From NCBI GenBank assembly GCA_019914945.1, contig CM034099.1:10615001-10679000 (forward strand): a stretch of DNA of 64,000 nt, given 5' to 3'. Under the pieces are notes generated by a model that was given only the letters and a program-made list of their open reading frames with translations, was not told the DNA's origin and made no database searches. Each line of letters starts with the position of its first letter. The stretch's first letter is position 1. The DNA is from Typha latifolia. Its lineage: Eukaryota > Streptophyta > Magnoliopsida > Poales > Typhaceae. Of this stretch, positions 24,291 to 35,640 are shown piece after piece. The translations under genes were made by a program, and so were the position numbers.

Positions 24291-25620
24291 ATGGCGCTCC
24301 AGATCATCCATCACCTCCCCGCAATAATCTCAAAATATCTGGGTTAGATGTACATGCATACCTCAGCAAGTCAAGGAAGGGAAAGGTAGGAGATTAATAG
24401 GCCGCAAGCTCTGGTGGTATCGGATTGGCGCGATAATGCATCTACCGCTTTATTTTCCGTTCCCTTCTTGTATTGGATTTCATAATCATATATCCCAACA
24501 ATTTTGTGATCCATCGTTGCTGTGTCGGAGTGTGTATGCACTGTCCCATAAAGTATGCAAGGCTCCTTTGATCGGTTCGGATAATGGATCGTCTACCTAT
24601 CAAATAAGGCGTCCACTTTGTCACCGCATGCACAATTGCTAACATCTCTCTCTGATAAGTCAATAATTGCTGATATTTTTGTGATAAAGCCTTGCTAAGA
24701 TAGGCAATAGGACGTCCTTCTTGCATTAGTACTGCTCCTATGCCAACACCCGATGCATCACACTCAACAATGAATTCTTTGGTGAAGTCCAGTAGCACTA
24801 GAACAGATGCCGTCGTTATTGCTGTTTTCAATTTTTCAAAGGCTAAAGTGGCTTCATCCGTCCATCTAAAAAAGTCCTTCAACAAAGAAGTGAGAGGAGT
24901 AGCGATCTTGCCATATCCGATGATGAATCGACGATAATAACTAGTCAGCCCAAAAAATACTCTCAATTCGGTGGTAGTAGTAGAAATAGGCCAAGCAGAC
25001 ATACATGCAACCTTTTGAGGATCTGCCGCTACACCATCCGCTGAAATGATGTGGCCTAAATACTCCACCTTCGGTACTCCCCAAAGGCACTTGGACTTCT
25101 TGATCTTCAATTGGTTTTGTTCTAACAAATTCAGCACATTCTCCAAATACCGCCAATACTCCAATTCAGTCCTGCAATACACCAAAATATCGTCAAAAAA
25201 TACCAAGACATACTTTCGTAAGAGAGGCCGAAATATATCATTCATGAGGTCTTGAAAGATAGCTGGAGCATTAGTGAGACCAAAAGGCATCACTCGGAAC
25301 TCATAATGCCCGTCCGAAGTCCGAAATACGCTTTGTGCACATCCGCCGGTGAACTCTAATTTGATGATATTCAGGCCTCAAGTCAAACTTACTAAATATA
25401 GTTGCCCCTGCAAGCTCATCCAGCAACTCCTCGATAACCGGAATAGGATATCGGTCCTTGACGGTAATAGCGTTTAGTGCTCGATAGTCGACATAAAAAC
25501 GCCATGTCCCATCTTTTTCTCACACCAAAAGCACGGGGGATGAGTATGAGCTATGACTTGGTTGTATAAGGCCTTCCTCTAACATCTCGACTACCATCTT
25601 TGAGATAACTTCTTTTTACA
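24291..25620 (-). pseudogene. Gypsy reverse transcriptase and RNase H
   Basis: An open stretch at 24442-25293 carries MMPFGLTNAPAIFQDLMN, the active-site block [11 protein letters not shown] (F-F-D-D), KSKCLWGVPKVEYLGHIIS, GLTSYYRRFI, then RNase H FIVECDASGVGIGAVLMQEG and RPIAYLSKALSQ. The N-terminal RT ([21 protein letters not shown]-type) lies upstream at 25300-25560 in shifted frames. Substitutions near the RNase H end and frameshifts make it non-functional. Typical chromovirus-like Ty3/gypsy. Confidence 0.88.
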
Positions 25621-26400
25621 CTTGTAGATATCGATATGGCCTCACATTCGTCGATGCAGCCCCGAGTACAATCTCTATACGATGGTCCGCCGCTCTCCTT
25701 GGTGGCAACTCCTGCGACTCCTCAAACAGTCCAGAAAAGTTATCTAATAAATTAGACAATTCAATGGTAATACCTGAACTCGTTTGAGGCTCATCTCTTG
25801 CTGGTCCTAACCGAAGAAGATAGGCCAAATCATATGCACAAGGCAGCCCCACCATAGGAATCATGAAGACCGAACACTATCAAGCCGCACATCTTTGTTT
25901 CTTTGTTTATATTTCATCCACATGCTCCAGAAATCAAATATGATGGGTCCCAAACTCTGTAACCACCGAGCACCAAAGACAATATCCGCACCTCGCAACG
26001 CCAACAGATACAAGTTCACAATGATGTCGTGTCCTTGCACCTGTATACTGACTCGGCGACACAAGCTTTCCGCCCTAAGCTTCATGCCGACTCCAATAGC
26101 AACGTCAAACCCCGTAGTCGGTTCAGCATCCAAACCCAATCTCCTCACTAGCCTCTCATCTAAAAAGTTGTGTGTACTCTCCGAATCGATGAGGATGTGC
26201 ATACAATGCTTTCTAACGAGTCCTTCTACTCGTAATGTCCTCGGCGCGGAAGTACCCGAATATGCATGCATTGATATTTCAGCTTGGATATCCTCCTCCA
26301 CGCCTTCCTCCACAGTCTCCTCATGGGTCTTCTCTGGACACTCTCCATCATCAACTACCTTATCATCGTCCTTAGGACCATCGATAAGCATCACGCTCCT
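25621..26400 (-). pseudogene. Gypsy protease with mutated active site
   Basis: Minus strand: SVMLIDGPKDDDKVVDDGEC linker, EDIQAEISMHAYSGT, then the retropepsin region HILIDSESTHNFLDERLV, GADIVFGARWLQSLGP. The catalytic triad is D-S-E instead of D-S-G. The linker to RT follows (MIPMVGLPCAYDLAYLL, 25864-25616). The reading ends abruptly at 26400, where the strand of the gypsy coding sequence switches. Confidence 0.8.
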
Positions 26401-27174
26401 GATATAGCGAAAGATGCAAAAGTTGAATAATATTTTGATTGTCAAGGTACAACGAAAGATGCAAAAGTCTAGATGGCAAGCTTTCATCAACAAGGAACGA
26501 CATTGTATTGATATAAATTGATAATTTATGGTGGTGGATTTATCGAATGGGCTGATTTTTGTACGAGGATTACACGCAGATTTGGGACAATGTCATATAA
26601 AGATTTTGTTGCCACATTAAGCAAGATGGTGCAAAGGACTACCATATTGGAGTACCAAGTTGAGTTTGAAAGAGTTAGTAGTCATTGTGAGCCATCGTGG
26701 CCCGAATGTACATTAATGAGTACATTTATTTTAGGGCTGCGAGAGGAGATACAAGCGAATGTTCGTGCTCTATATCCTACTACTCTTAAGGAGGCCTTTG
26801 AGAAGACCGTGAGGATGAAAAAAACCATAGGGCTCTAAAGATGGCAGCGAAAACTAATTGGGGCAACCGAGATGGGCGGTTTGCACCTACAACGCCGGTT
26901 GGAAATTCTGCGGTTTTAAAAATAGCGGCTGCGACTATTAGACCGCGACCACCTTTGAGACCTTCTTCCAACATTAGAGGAGGCACTAGACCTCCTGTTC
27001 GAACTCTCACACCTGCCCAGGTGGAGGAGCAAAGAGCAAAGGTACTTTGCTTTCAATATGATAAGCGTTTCACCCCTAATCGGTGTTCTAAACCAATCGG
27101 GAGTGTGATGCTTATCGATGGTCCTAAGGACGATGATGAGGTAGTTGATGATGGAGAGTGTCCAGAGGAGACAC
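26401..27174 (+). pseudogene. Gypsy gag fragment, plus strand, with degenerate zinc knuckle
   Basis: Plus strand: VEQYFD-like start (26430, with stops), FIEWADFCTRITRRFGTMS, ILEYQVEFERVSSHC, TFILGLREEIQANVRALYP, LKEAFEKTVRMK (26518-26838), then a basic/proline-rich region with PAQVEEQRAKVLCFQYDKRF and the linker SVMLIDGPKDDDEVVDDGEC. The knuckle has lost one Cys and one His-type position. This is the 5' part of the plus-strand gypsy that is interrupted by the B array; its continuation is at 34952. Confidence 0.82.
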
Positions 27175-27179
27175 ATGAG

Positions 27180-27877
27180 TGATACGATTCAGACTTCACC
27201 GACGTCGTCTCGAGCTTGGATTTACCATAGGATAAGATTGAGTTTTAGGATAAGATTGTGTTTTAGGATAAGATTGAGTTGTTGGTTAGCCTATAAAAGT
27301 ATGTGTAGGGCAACCAAAATTAGGGATTGATTATTGAGAATTGAGTTTGCCTTGCCTCCTTCGTCTTCTTCGCTCCGTTCCTCAATCTCCCCGGCGACGC
27401 CGCTTTCTAATCTCCCTCGACAGCCAATCACCCTAGTCCCTTAGGAGTGGCCCTTTCTCCCCTTCTTCCAATTTATCCATCGCTATCTCTAACCCTTCCA
27501 TCATCCATAACCCTTCCACCATCACTTTTACACCGGTGCCACCCCATCAACACCGGCCCTCCACAATCCACCATTACCCAGGATTTCGTGCCTTCATCCA
27601 CGGAATCCAAAAACAGAGTATCCTGACGTTCGTCCACTAAACGAACGATATCTCGAGATCCCCAACTCCGATTCGCCTCAAACTAGATCCGTTGGAAAGC
27701 TCTTTTCCGGGCCTACATCATATCAAAATTTCACAGCGATCCAACGGTAGGATATTTCGGGATCTGATCTCAAAGTTCCGTGCAAGATCGTAACAATCTG
27801 GTATCGTGGCCATAGCACCAAAAAGAGGGTTCGTATCAAGCCGGTATCGAGCCTATAGCCGAGGAAGGATCGTATCA
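27180..27877 (+). repeat. LTR B1 (698 bp)
   Basis: Begins TGATACGATTCAGACTTC and ends GGATCGTATCA. U3 has three 18-bp tandem repeats (AGGATAAGATTGAGTTTT at 27229, 27247, 27265) immediately upstream of the TATA box CTATAAAAG (27291-27299). The CT-rich R/U5 ends with two primer-site-like relics. The three B LTRs differ almost only by single-base indels. Confidence 0.92.
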
Positions 27878-30722
27878 ATCTGGTATCAGAGCCACCGCTC
27901 GGACAAGCGCTTCCAATGACGACCACCAGATCCATGGCTGCACGGCGTGATGATGAAGAAGAGATTCTCCCAATAGAGGAGGAAGAGACGATTGCGGGGA
28001 CTTCCACCCGCGGAACCATCCGATCTAATCGGAATACGGAAGAGCCTAGCGTTCTATCCATGTTGGGGTCTATTTCAGAGCAGATGGCCATCAACCACCA
28101 GATGATGATGGAGATGATGCGGGAACTACGGGCGCCAAGGGAAGCAATGTCTAACGGGAAGGCACCATCGACCCCACGACGCGAGTCCACCCTTGAATCA
28201 ATCCTCACCGGTTCAGCCTTTGCAACCACAAGAGCCGCTGCTACCACCACCCTATGGGCAGAGGCAAGCAAGGATGGTTACACCAGGACCAGTTGCAGGT
28301 GAACCCATCCGACGAGCGAATCACCATGGAGACCACATTGAGATCAAGATCCATGGGCGGGCCGATACGATCCGGAACCACGGCGAGTTGATCTAAACCG
28401 AAGGAGGGATCATCAACCCTTCATGGTGCATCCTCCGCCGGTTAGACAAGGAGTTGGGCATGATCCGGAACGAGACAACGGCATTCGTGGACAAGTCGTG
28501 CGTCTCGACTTCCCCAAGTTCAAAGGTGGCGATCCAATTGATTGGTTGTATAGGGCGGAGCAATTCTTTGCATACCAAGGTACGGCGGAAGAATACAAGG
28601 TGACGCTTGCAAGCTTCCACCTTGAGGATGCGGCGCTTCATTGGTTTCGATCAGCCAATGCCATTGAGGCCATCGAAACTTGGGCTGAATTTTGCGCCGA
28701 TATCACACGGCGATTTGGAGTATCGGGCTATGAAGACTTTGATGCTCTCCCTCTCAAAGACGGTTCAGAAGACCACGGTTGGGTCATACCAAGAAGAATT
28801 TGAGAGGATTAGTAGCCGATGTCATCCACCATGGACGGATCAAAGAACTCTCGCAAAGACCTTCATCTCCGGCCGCGGGGTGACATACAAGCCGATGTGA
28901 GGGCTTTAAGGCCTAGAACCTTAAAGGAGGCCTTCCAAGATGCGGTGCTTATGGAAGACAAGCATAGAGCCATGAAGATACACTGGAAGCAGAGTTGGAC
29001 AAGCCAAGGAAGCCGCAATCAAGCTCTACCAAACATAGCGGCAGGAAACACTAGCGGAGTACCAAGAGCTGCTACTGCATTGATACCTCCTCGAGCACCC
29101 TTGAAGCCATCCCAAGATGTGAAGTACGCACCTAGAGGTCCGGGGCGAGTACTCACACCTGCCCAAGTAGAAGAAAGAAGAGCCAAGGGCTTATGCTTCC
29201 GTTGTGATGAGAAGTTTGTACCAGGGCATCGTTGTGCTAAACCGATGGGATCGGTGATGCTCATCGATGGATTGGAGGAAGCGGAGGATGAGCTTGCAGC
29301 TGAAAGCGCAGATGTGGCTGGACATCGAGGAGAAGAAGTTGAGGAGCAAAACGTGGAGGACGTGATAGCTGAAATCTCCCTCCACGCCTATTCGGGACGG
29401 CGGCGCCAAAGACATTGCGGTGAACGGAGTAGTCAAGAAGACCACAAAGTGAGAATCTTGATTGACACCGGGTCTACCCACAACTTCATTGGCAAGAGGC
29501 TCCCTAGGAAGATTGGGCTCGAGTCGGAACCCACGGAAGGGTTCGATGTGACTATTGGAGATGGCACCACTTTGCGAGCAGATTCTATTTGTGGAGGTGC
29601 AGAATCGAAGGTGCAAGGCCAAACTTTCACATTGGATCTTTATCCGTTGGCCTTGCAAGGTGCCGATATTATTTTGGGGACCCAATGGCTTCGGAGCTTG
29701 GGGCCCGTGACCTTTGATTTTACAAGCCTCACATTGACTTTTTGGAGAAATGATCAGAGAGTGTTGTTAGATGGAAGTAAACCGCTGCTTGAACTTCCAA
29801 AAGAAAGGGAGCTCGCTTCTTTCTCGGCACCCACTTTTCCTTTCTTTTCAGATCTACGAAGAGCCGCGTGCAGGATAGTGATCTGGTCCGACTCATGGAG
29901 GAGTTGAGAGCGCGACCCCTCAAGCAACCCCGAGACGGATGGCCAAATCGAGGTGGTGAATCGTGGACTAGAGCAATACTTGCGATGCTTTGTGGCGGAT
30001 CGACCAAAGGATTGGGTCAAATTTCTTCCCCGGGCTGAGTGGTCATACAATACCGCTCATCACTCAAGCATTGGCATGACCCCATTTGAGGCGGTTTATG
30101 GGCGCACTCCCCTCGGCCTTGCGTGCCTACGATAGACTCGCGGCGACGGATAGGACCGAGCTTGACTTGGAGCTTGCCGATCGAGATGAAACATTGAGAC
30201 GGCTCAAGACTCACCTAGCCACAAAGACAAAACCGCATGAAGCAAACGCATGACAAAGGCAGACGTGAGCGAGAATTTGAGGTGGATCAATTGGTGTTCG
30301 TTCGAGCTCAACCGTATCGATACCACATTGAGGCCAATTTTGAACCAAAAGTTGGGATACAAGTACTATGGTCCGTACCGAGTGCTACAACGAATCGGTC
30401 CAAAAGAGCTTACCGATTGGACCTACCTCAAGGAACCAGATACATCCCGTCTTCCATGTCTCGGCATTGAAGGCCCAGATCGGGCCTAACCATGTAGTGG
30501 GTTCGACCTTACCCGAACCAATGGAGGAAGATGGCTCCAATGAGCCGGCTCGAGTCCTAAGTCGTAGGAGAAGACGCCAAGGATCCAGATTAGAGACTCG
30601 AAGTGCTGATTGAGTGGCCGGGCAAACCTACCGACGAGTCTACATGGGAGCTAGAGACAGACATCATGGATCGCTTCCCAAATTTCAAACCTTGAGGACA
30701 AGGTTGCGGAAGCGTGGTGGAT
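27878..30722 (+). pseudogene. Family B internal region 1: gag, protease, integrase tail, chromodomain
   Basis: The primer site TGGTATCAGAGC at 27881-27892 is 3 nt after the LTR. Gag starts at ATG 27916 (MTTTRSMAARRDDEEE), with the core RLDFPKFKGGDPIDWLYRAE, ALHWFRSANAIEAIETWAEF, DITRRFG, then EEFERISSRC and zinc knuckle CFRCDEKFVPGHRCAKP. The protease has VRILIDTGSTHNFIGKRL with an intact D-T-G and GADIILGTQWLRSLGP. At about 29850 it jumps to the RNase H/integrase linker and then integrase QIEVVNRGLEQYLRCFVADR, EWSYNTAHHSSIGMTPFEAV, and a chromodomain (VLIEWPGKP, STWELETDIMD) ending at 30693. Several one-base frameshifts. Polypurine tract at 30708-30720. Confidence 0.85.
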
Positions 30723-31421
30723 TGATACGATTCGACTTCACCGACGTCGTCTCGAGCTTGGATTTACCATAGGATAAGATTGAGTTTTAGGATAAGATTG
30801 TGTTTTAGGATAAGATTGAGTTGTTGGTTAGCCTATAAAAGTATGTGTAGGGCAACCAAAATTAGGGATTGATTATTGAGAATTGAGTTTGCCTTGCCTC
30901 CTTCGTCTTCTTCGCTCTCGTTCCTCAATCTCCCCGGCGACGCCGCTTCTAATCTCCCTCGACAGCCAATCACCCTAGTCCCTTAGGAGTGGCCCTCTTC
31001 TCCCCCTTCTTCCAATTTATCCATCGCTATCTCTAACCCTTCCATCATCCATAACCCTTCCACCATCACTTTTACACCGGTGCCACCCCATCAACACCGG
31101 CCCTCCACAATCCACCATTACCCAGGATTTCGTGCCTTCATCCACGGAATCCAAAAACAGAGTATCCTGACGTTCGTCCACTAAACGAACGATATCTCGA
31201 GATCCCCAACTCCGATTCGCCTCAAACTAGATCCGTTGGAAAGCTCTTTTCCGGGCCTACATCATATCAAAATTTCACAGCGATCCAACGGTAGGATATT
31301 TCGGGATCTGATCTCAAAGTTCCGTGCAAGATCGTAATAATCTGGTATCATGGCCATAGCACCAAAAGAGGGTTCGTATCAAGCTGGTATCAGAGCCTAT
31401 AGCCGAGGAAGGATCGTATCA
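30723..31421 (+). repeat. LTR B2, shared central LTR
   Basis: Follows the polypurine tract of internal region 1 and is followed by a primer site (31425-31436), so it acts as 3' LTR for one unit and 5' LTR for the next. 699 bp, same 18-bp repeats and TATA box as B1. The primer-site-like relic near 31384-31395 is a perfect TGGTATCAGAGC inside the LTR. Confidence 0.92.
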
Positions 31422-34247
31422 ATCTGGTATCAGAGCCACCGTTCCTCGGACAAGCGCTTCCAATGACGACCACCAGATCCATGGCTGCACGGCGTGATGA
31501 TGAAGAAGAGATTCTCCCAATAGAGGAGGAAGAGACGACAAGGGACTTCCACCCGCGGAACCATCCGATCTAATCGGAATACGGAAGAGCCTAGCGTTCT
31601 ATCCATGTTGGGGTCTATTTCAGAGCAGATGGCCATCAACCACCAGATGATGATGGAGATGATGCGGGAACTACGGGCGCCAAGGGAAGCAATGTCTAAC
31701 GGGAAGGCACCATCGACCCCACGACGCGAGTCCACCCCCTTGAATCAATCCTCACCGGTTCAGCCTTTGCAACCACAAGAGCCGCTGCTACCACCACCCT
31801 ATGGGCAGAGGCAAGCAAGGATGGTTACACCAGGACCAGTTGCAGGTGAACCCATCCGACGAGCGAATCACCATGGAGACCACATTGGAGATCAAGATCC
31901 ATGGGCGGGCCGATACGATCCGGAACCACGGCGAGTTGATCTAAACCGAAGGAGGGATCATCAACCCTTCATGGTGCATCCTCCGCCGGTTAGACAAGGA
32001 GTTGGGCATGATCCGGAACGAGACAACGGCATTCGTGGACAAGTCGTGCGTCTCGAATTCCCCAAGTTCAAAGGTGGCGATCCAATTGATTGGTTGTATA
32101 GGGCGGAGCAATTCTTTGCATACCAAGGTACGGCGGAAGAATACAAGGTGACGCTTGCAAGCTTCCACCTTGAGGATGCGGCGCTTCATTGGTTTCGATC
32201 AGCCAATGCCATTGAGGCCATCGAAACTTGGGCTGAATTTTGCGCCGATATCACACGGCGATTTGGAGTATCGGCTATGAAGACTTTGATGCTCTCCTCT
32301 CAAAGACGGTTCAGAAGACCACGGTTGGGTCATACCAAGAAGAATTTGAGAGGATTAGTAGCCGATGTCATCCACCATGGACGGATCAAGAACTTCGCAA
32401 AGACCTTCATCTCCGGCCGCGGGTGACATACAAGCCGATGTGAGGGCTTTAAGGCCTAGAACCTAAAGGAGGCCTTCCAAGATGCGGTGCTTATGGAAGA
32501 CAAGCATAGAGCCATGAAGATACACTGGAAGCAGAGTTGGACAAGCCAAGGAAGCCGCAATCAAGCTCTACCAAACATAGCGGCAGAAACACTAGCGGAG
32601 TACCAAGAGCTCTACCGCATTGATACCTCCTCGAGCACCCTTGAAGCCATCCCAAGATGTGAAGTACGCACCTAGAGGTCCTGGCGAGTACTCACACCTG
32701 CCCAAGTAGAAGAAAGAAGAGCCAAGGGCTTATGCTTCCGTTGTGATGAGAAGTTTGTACCAGGGCATCGTTGTGCTAAACCGATGGGATCGGTGATGCT
32801 CATCGATGGATTGGAGGAAGCGGAGGATGAGCTTGCAGCTGAAAGCGCAGATGTGGCTGGACATCGAGGAGAAGAAGTTGAGGAGCAAAACGTGGAGGAC
32901 GTGATAGCTGAAATCTCCCTCCACGCCTATTCGGGGACGGCGGCGCCAAAGACATTGCGGGGTGAACGGAGTAGTCAAGAAGACCACAAAGAGAATCTTG
33001 ATTGACACCGGGTCTACCCACAACTTCATTGGCAAGGCTCCCTAGGAAGATTGGGCTCGAGTCGGAACCCACGGAAGGGTTCGATGTGACTATTGGAGAT
33101 GGCACCACTTTGCGAGCAGATTCTATTTGTGGAGGTGCAGAATCGAAGGTGCAAGGCCAAACTTTCACATTGGATCTTTATCCGTTGGCCTTGCAAGGTG
33201 CCGATATTGTTTTGGGGACCCAATGGCTTCGGAGCTTGGGGCCCGTGACCTTTGATTTTACAAGCCTCACATTGACTTTTTGGAGAAATGATCAGAGAGT
33301 GTTGTTAGATGGAAGTAAACCGCTGCTTGAACTTCCAAAAGAAAGGGAGCTCGCTTTTTCTCGCACCCACTTTTCCTTTCTTTTCAGATCTACGAAGAGC
33401 CAGTGCAGAGGATAGTGATCTGGTCCGACTCATGGAGGAGTTGAGAGCGAACCCCTCAAGCAACCCCGAGACGGATGGCCAAATCGAGGTGGTGAATCGT
33501 GGACTAGAGCAATACTTGCGATGCTTTGTGGCGGATCGACCAAAGGATTGGGTCAAATTTCTTCCCCGGGCTGAGTGGTCATACAATACCGCTCATCACT
33601 CAAGCATTGGCATGACCCCATTTGAGGCGGTTTATGGGCGCACTCCCCCTTGCGTGCCTACGATAGACTCGCGCGACGGATAGGACTGAGCTTGACTTGG
33701 AGCTTGCCGATCGAGATGAAACATTGAGACGGCTCAAGACTCACCTAGCCACAAAGACAAAACCGCATGAAGCAAACGCATGACAAAGGCAGACGTGAGC
33801 GAGAATTTGAGGTGGATCAATTGGTGTTCGTTCGAGCTCAACCGTATCGACACCACATTGAGGCCAATTTTGAACCAAAAGTTGGGATACAAGTACTATG
33901 GTCCGTACCGAGTGCTACAACGAATCGGTCCAAGAGCTTACCGATTGGACCTACCAAGGAACCAGATACATCCCGTCTTCCATGTCTCGGCATTGAAGGC
34001 CCAGATCGGGCCTAACCATGTAGTGGGTTCGACCTTACCCGAACCAATGGAGGAAGATGGCTCCAATGAGCCGGTTCGAGTCCTAAGTCGTAGGAGAAGA
34101 CGCCAAGGATCCAGATTAGAGACTGAAGTGCTGATTGAGTGGCTGGGCAAACCTACTGACGAGTCTACATGGGAGCTAGAGACAGACATCATGGATCGCT
34201 TCCCAAATTTCAAACCTTGAGGACAAGGTTGTGGAAGCGTGGTGGAT
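31422..34247 (+). pseudogene. Family B internal region 2: gag, protease, integrase tail, chromodomain
   Basis: Near-identical to internal region 1 with the same large deletion. One gag stretch is open over 273 codons (31605-32426, MLGSISEQMAINHQMMMEMM onwards to the core). Protease DTGSTHNF is present but frameshifted (about 33001-33030). The fusion of the protease C-terminus to the RNase H/integrase linker reads openly at 33309-33683 (TFPFFSDLRRAS then QIEVVNRGLEQYLRCFVADR). The chromodomain EVLIEWLGKPTDESTWELET ends FPNFKP at 34220. Breaks relative to copy 1 are one-base indels, so some may be sequencing errors. Confidence 0.85.
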
Positions 34248-34946
34248 TGATACGATTCGACTTCACCGACGTCGTCTCGAGCTTGGATTTACCATAGGAT
34301 AAGATTGAGTTTTAGGATAAGATTGTGTTTTAGGATAAGATTGAGTTGTTGGTTAGCCTATAAAAGTATGTGTAGGGCAACCAAAATTAGGGATTGATTA
34401 TTGAGAATTGAGTTTGCCTTGCCTCCTTCGTCTTCTTCGCTCTCGTTCCTCAATCTCCCGGCGACGCCGCTTCTAATCTCCCCTCGACAGCCAATCACCC
34501 TAGTCCCTTAGAGTGGCCCTCTTCTCCCCCTTCTTCCAATTTATCCATCGCTATCTCTAACCCTTCCATCATCCATAACCCTTCCACCATCACTTTTACA
34601 CCGGTGCCACCCCATCAACACCGGCCCTCCACAATCCACCATTACCCAGGATTTCGTGCCTTCATCCACGGAATCCAAAAACAGAGTATCCTGACGTTCG
34701 TCCACTAAACGAACGATATCTCGAGATCCCCAACTCCGATTCGCCTCAAACTAGATCCGTTGGAAAGCTCTTTTCCGGGCCTACATCATATCAAAATTTC
34801 ACAGCGATCCAACGGTAGGATATTTCGGGATCTGATCTCAAAGTTCCGTGCAAGATCGTAATAATCTGGTATCGTGGCCATAGCACCAAAAGAGGGTTCG
34901 TATCAAGCCGGTATCGTGAGCCTATAGCCGAGGAAGGATCGTATCA
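34248..34946 (+). repeat. LTR B3, outer 3' LTR
   Basis: Follows the polypurine tract (GGAAGCGTGGTGGAT) and ends GGATCGTATCA directly against the ATGAG duplication. Its last 90 bp contain two primer-site relics (34867-34878 and 34909-34921). Since the target duplication follows, these relics are proven to lie inside the LTR. Confidence 0.92.
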
Positions 34947-34951
34947 ATGAG

Positions 34952-35640
34952 GAGATCATTGAGGAGGGCATTGAGGAAGATATCCAAGCTGAAATATCGA
35001 TGAATGCATATTCGGGTACTTCCGCGCCAAGGAGGTTATGAGTAGATCGACTCGTTAGAAAGCATTATGTGCATATCCTCATCGATTCGGGGAGTACACA
35101 CAACTTTCTAGATGAGAGGTTAGTAAGGAGATTGGGTTTGGATGCCGAACTGACCACGGGATTTGACGTTGCTATTAGAGACAAAGACGGCTTACGGCGG
35201 AGAGCTTGTGTCGCCGGGTCGGTATACGAGGACAAGGACATGACATCATTGTGGATTTGTATCCGTTGGTGCTACAAGGAGCGGAAATTGTCCTTGGTGT
35301 TCAGTGGTTACAGAGTTTGGGACCCGTAACATTTGATTTCCGTGAGCATCTAGATAAAATATAAACAAGAAAACAAAGATGTGCGGCTTGATGGTGTTCA
35401 TCCTTCTAAGTGATTCCTACGATGCAGCCTTTGGTGGGGCTGCCTTGTGAGTATGATTTGGCCTATCTTCTTCAGTTAGGATCAGAAGGAGATGACCCGC
35501 AAACGAGCTTAGGTTCTACTATTGAATTGTCCAATTTATTAGATAATTTTTCTAGACTATTTGAGAAACCATAGGAGTTGCCATCGAGGAGAGTTGCGAC
35601 CATCGCATAAAACTTGTACCCGGGCCGCACCAAGGAACGA
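34952..35640 (+). pseudogene. Gypsy protease (continuation of the plus-strand host element)
   Basis: Plus strand: EEGIEEDIQAEISMNAYSGT, then HILIDSGSTHNFLDERLVRR (35069-35130) with the D-S-G triad intact, then after a frameshift VLGVQWLQSLGPVTFDF-like sequence, MQPLVGLPCEYDLAYLLQ, and an RT-proximal linker up to about 35640. Same family as the minus-strand protease at 25621-26400. Confidence 0.85.

Larger units (their letters stand above)
27175..34951 (+). mobile_element. Family B tandem gypsy array (three LTRs, two internal regions) with 5-bp target duplication
   Basis: The order is LTR-internal-LTR-internal-LTR, bounded by perfect ATGAG duplications at 27175-27179 and 34947-34951, so it behaves as one insertion. 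Removing it rejoins the gag/protease linker of the host gypsy in frame (ETHE at 27174 to EEIIEEGIEEDIQAE after 34951). Each internal region keeps gag, protease, a C-terminal piece of integrase and a chromodomain; RT, RNase H and the N-terminal part of integrase are absent from both. Non-autonomous. Confidence 0.9.

Noticed and set aside
24155..26407. Plus-strand ORFs up to 170 codons
   Set aside because: They are antisense shadows of the minus-strand gypsy protease, RT and chromodomain.
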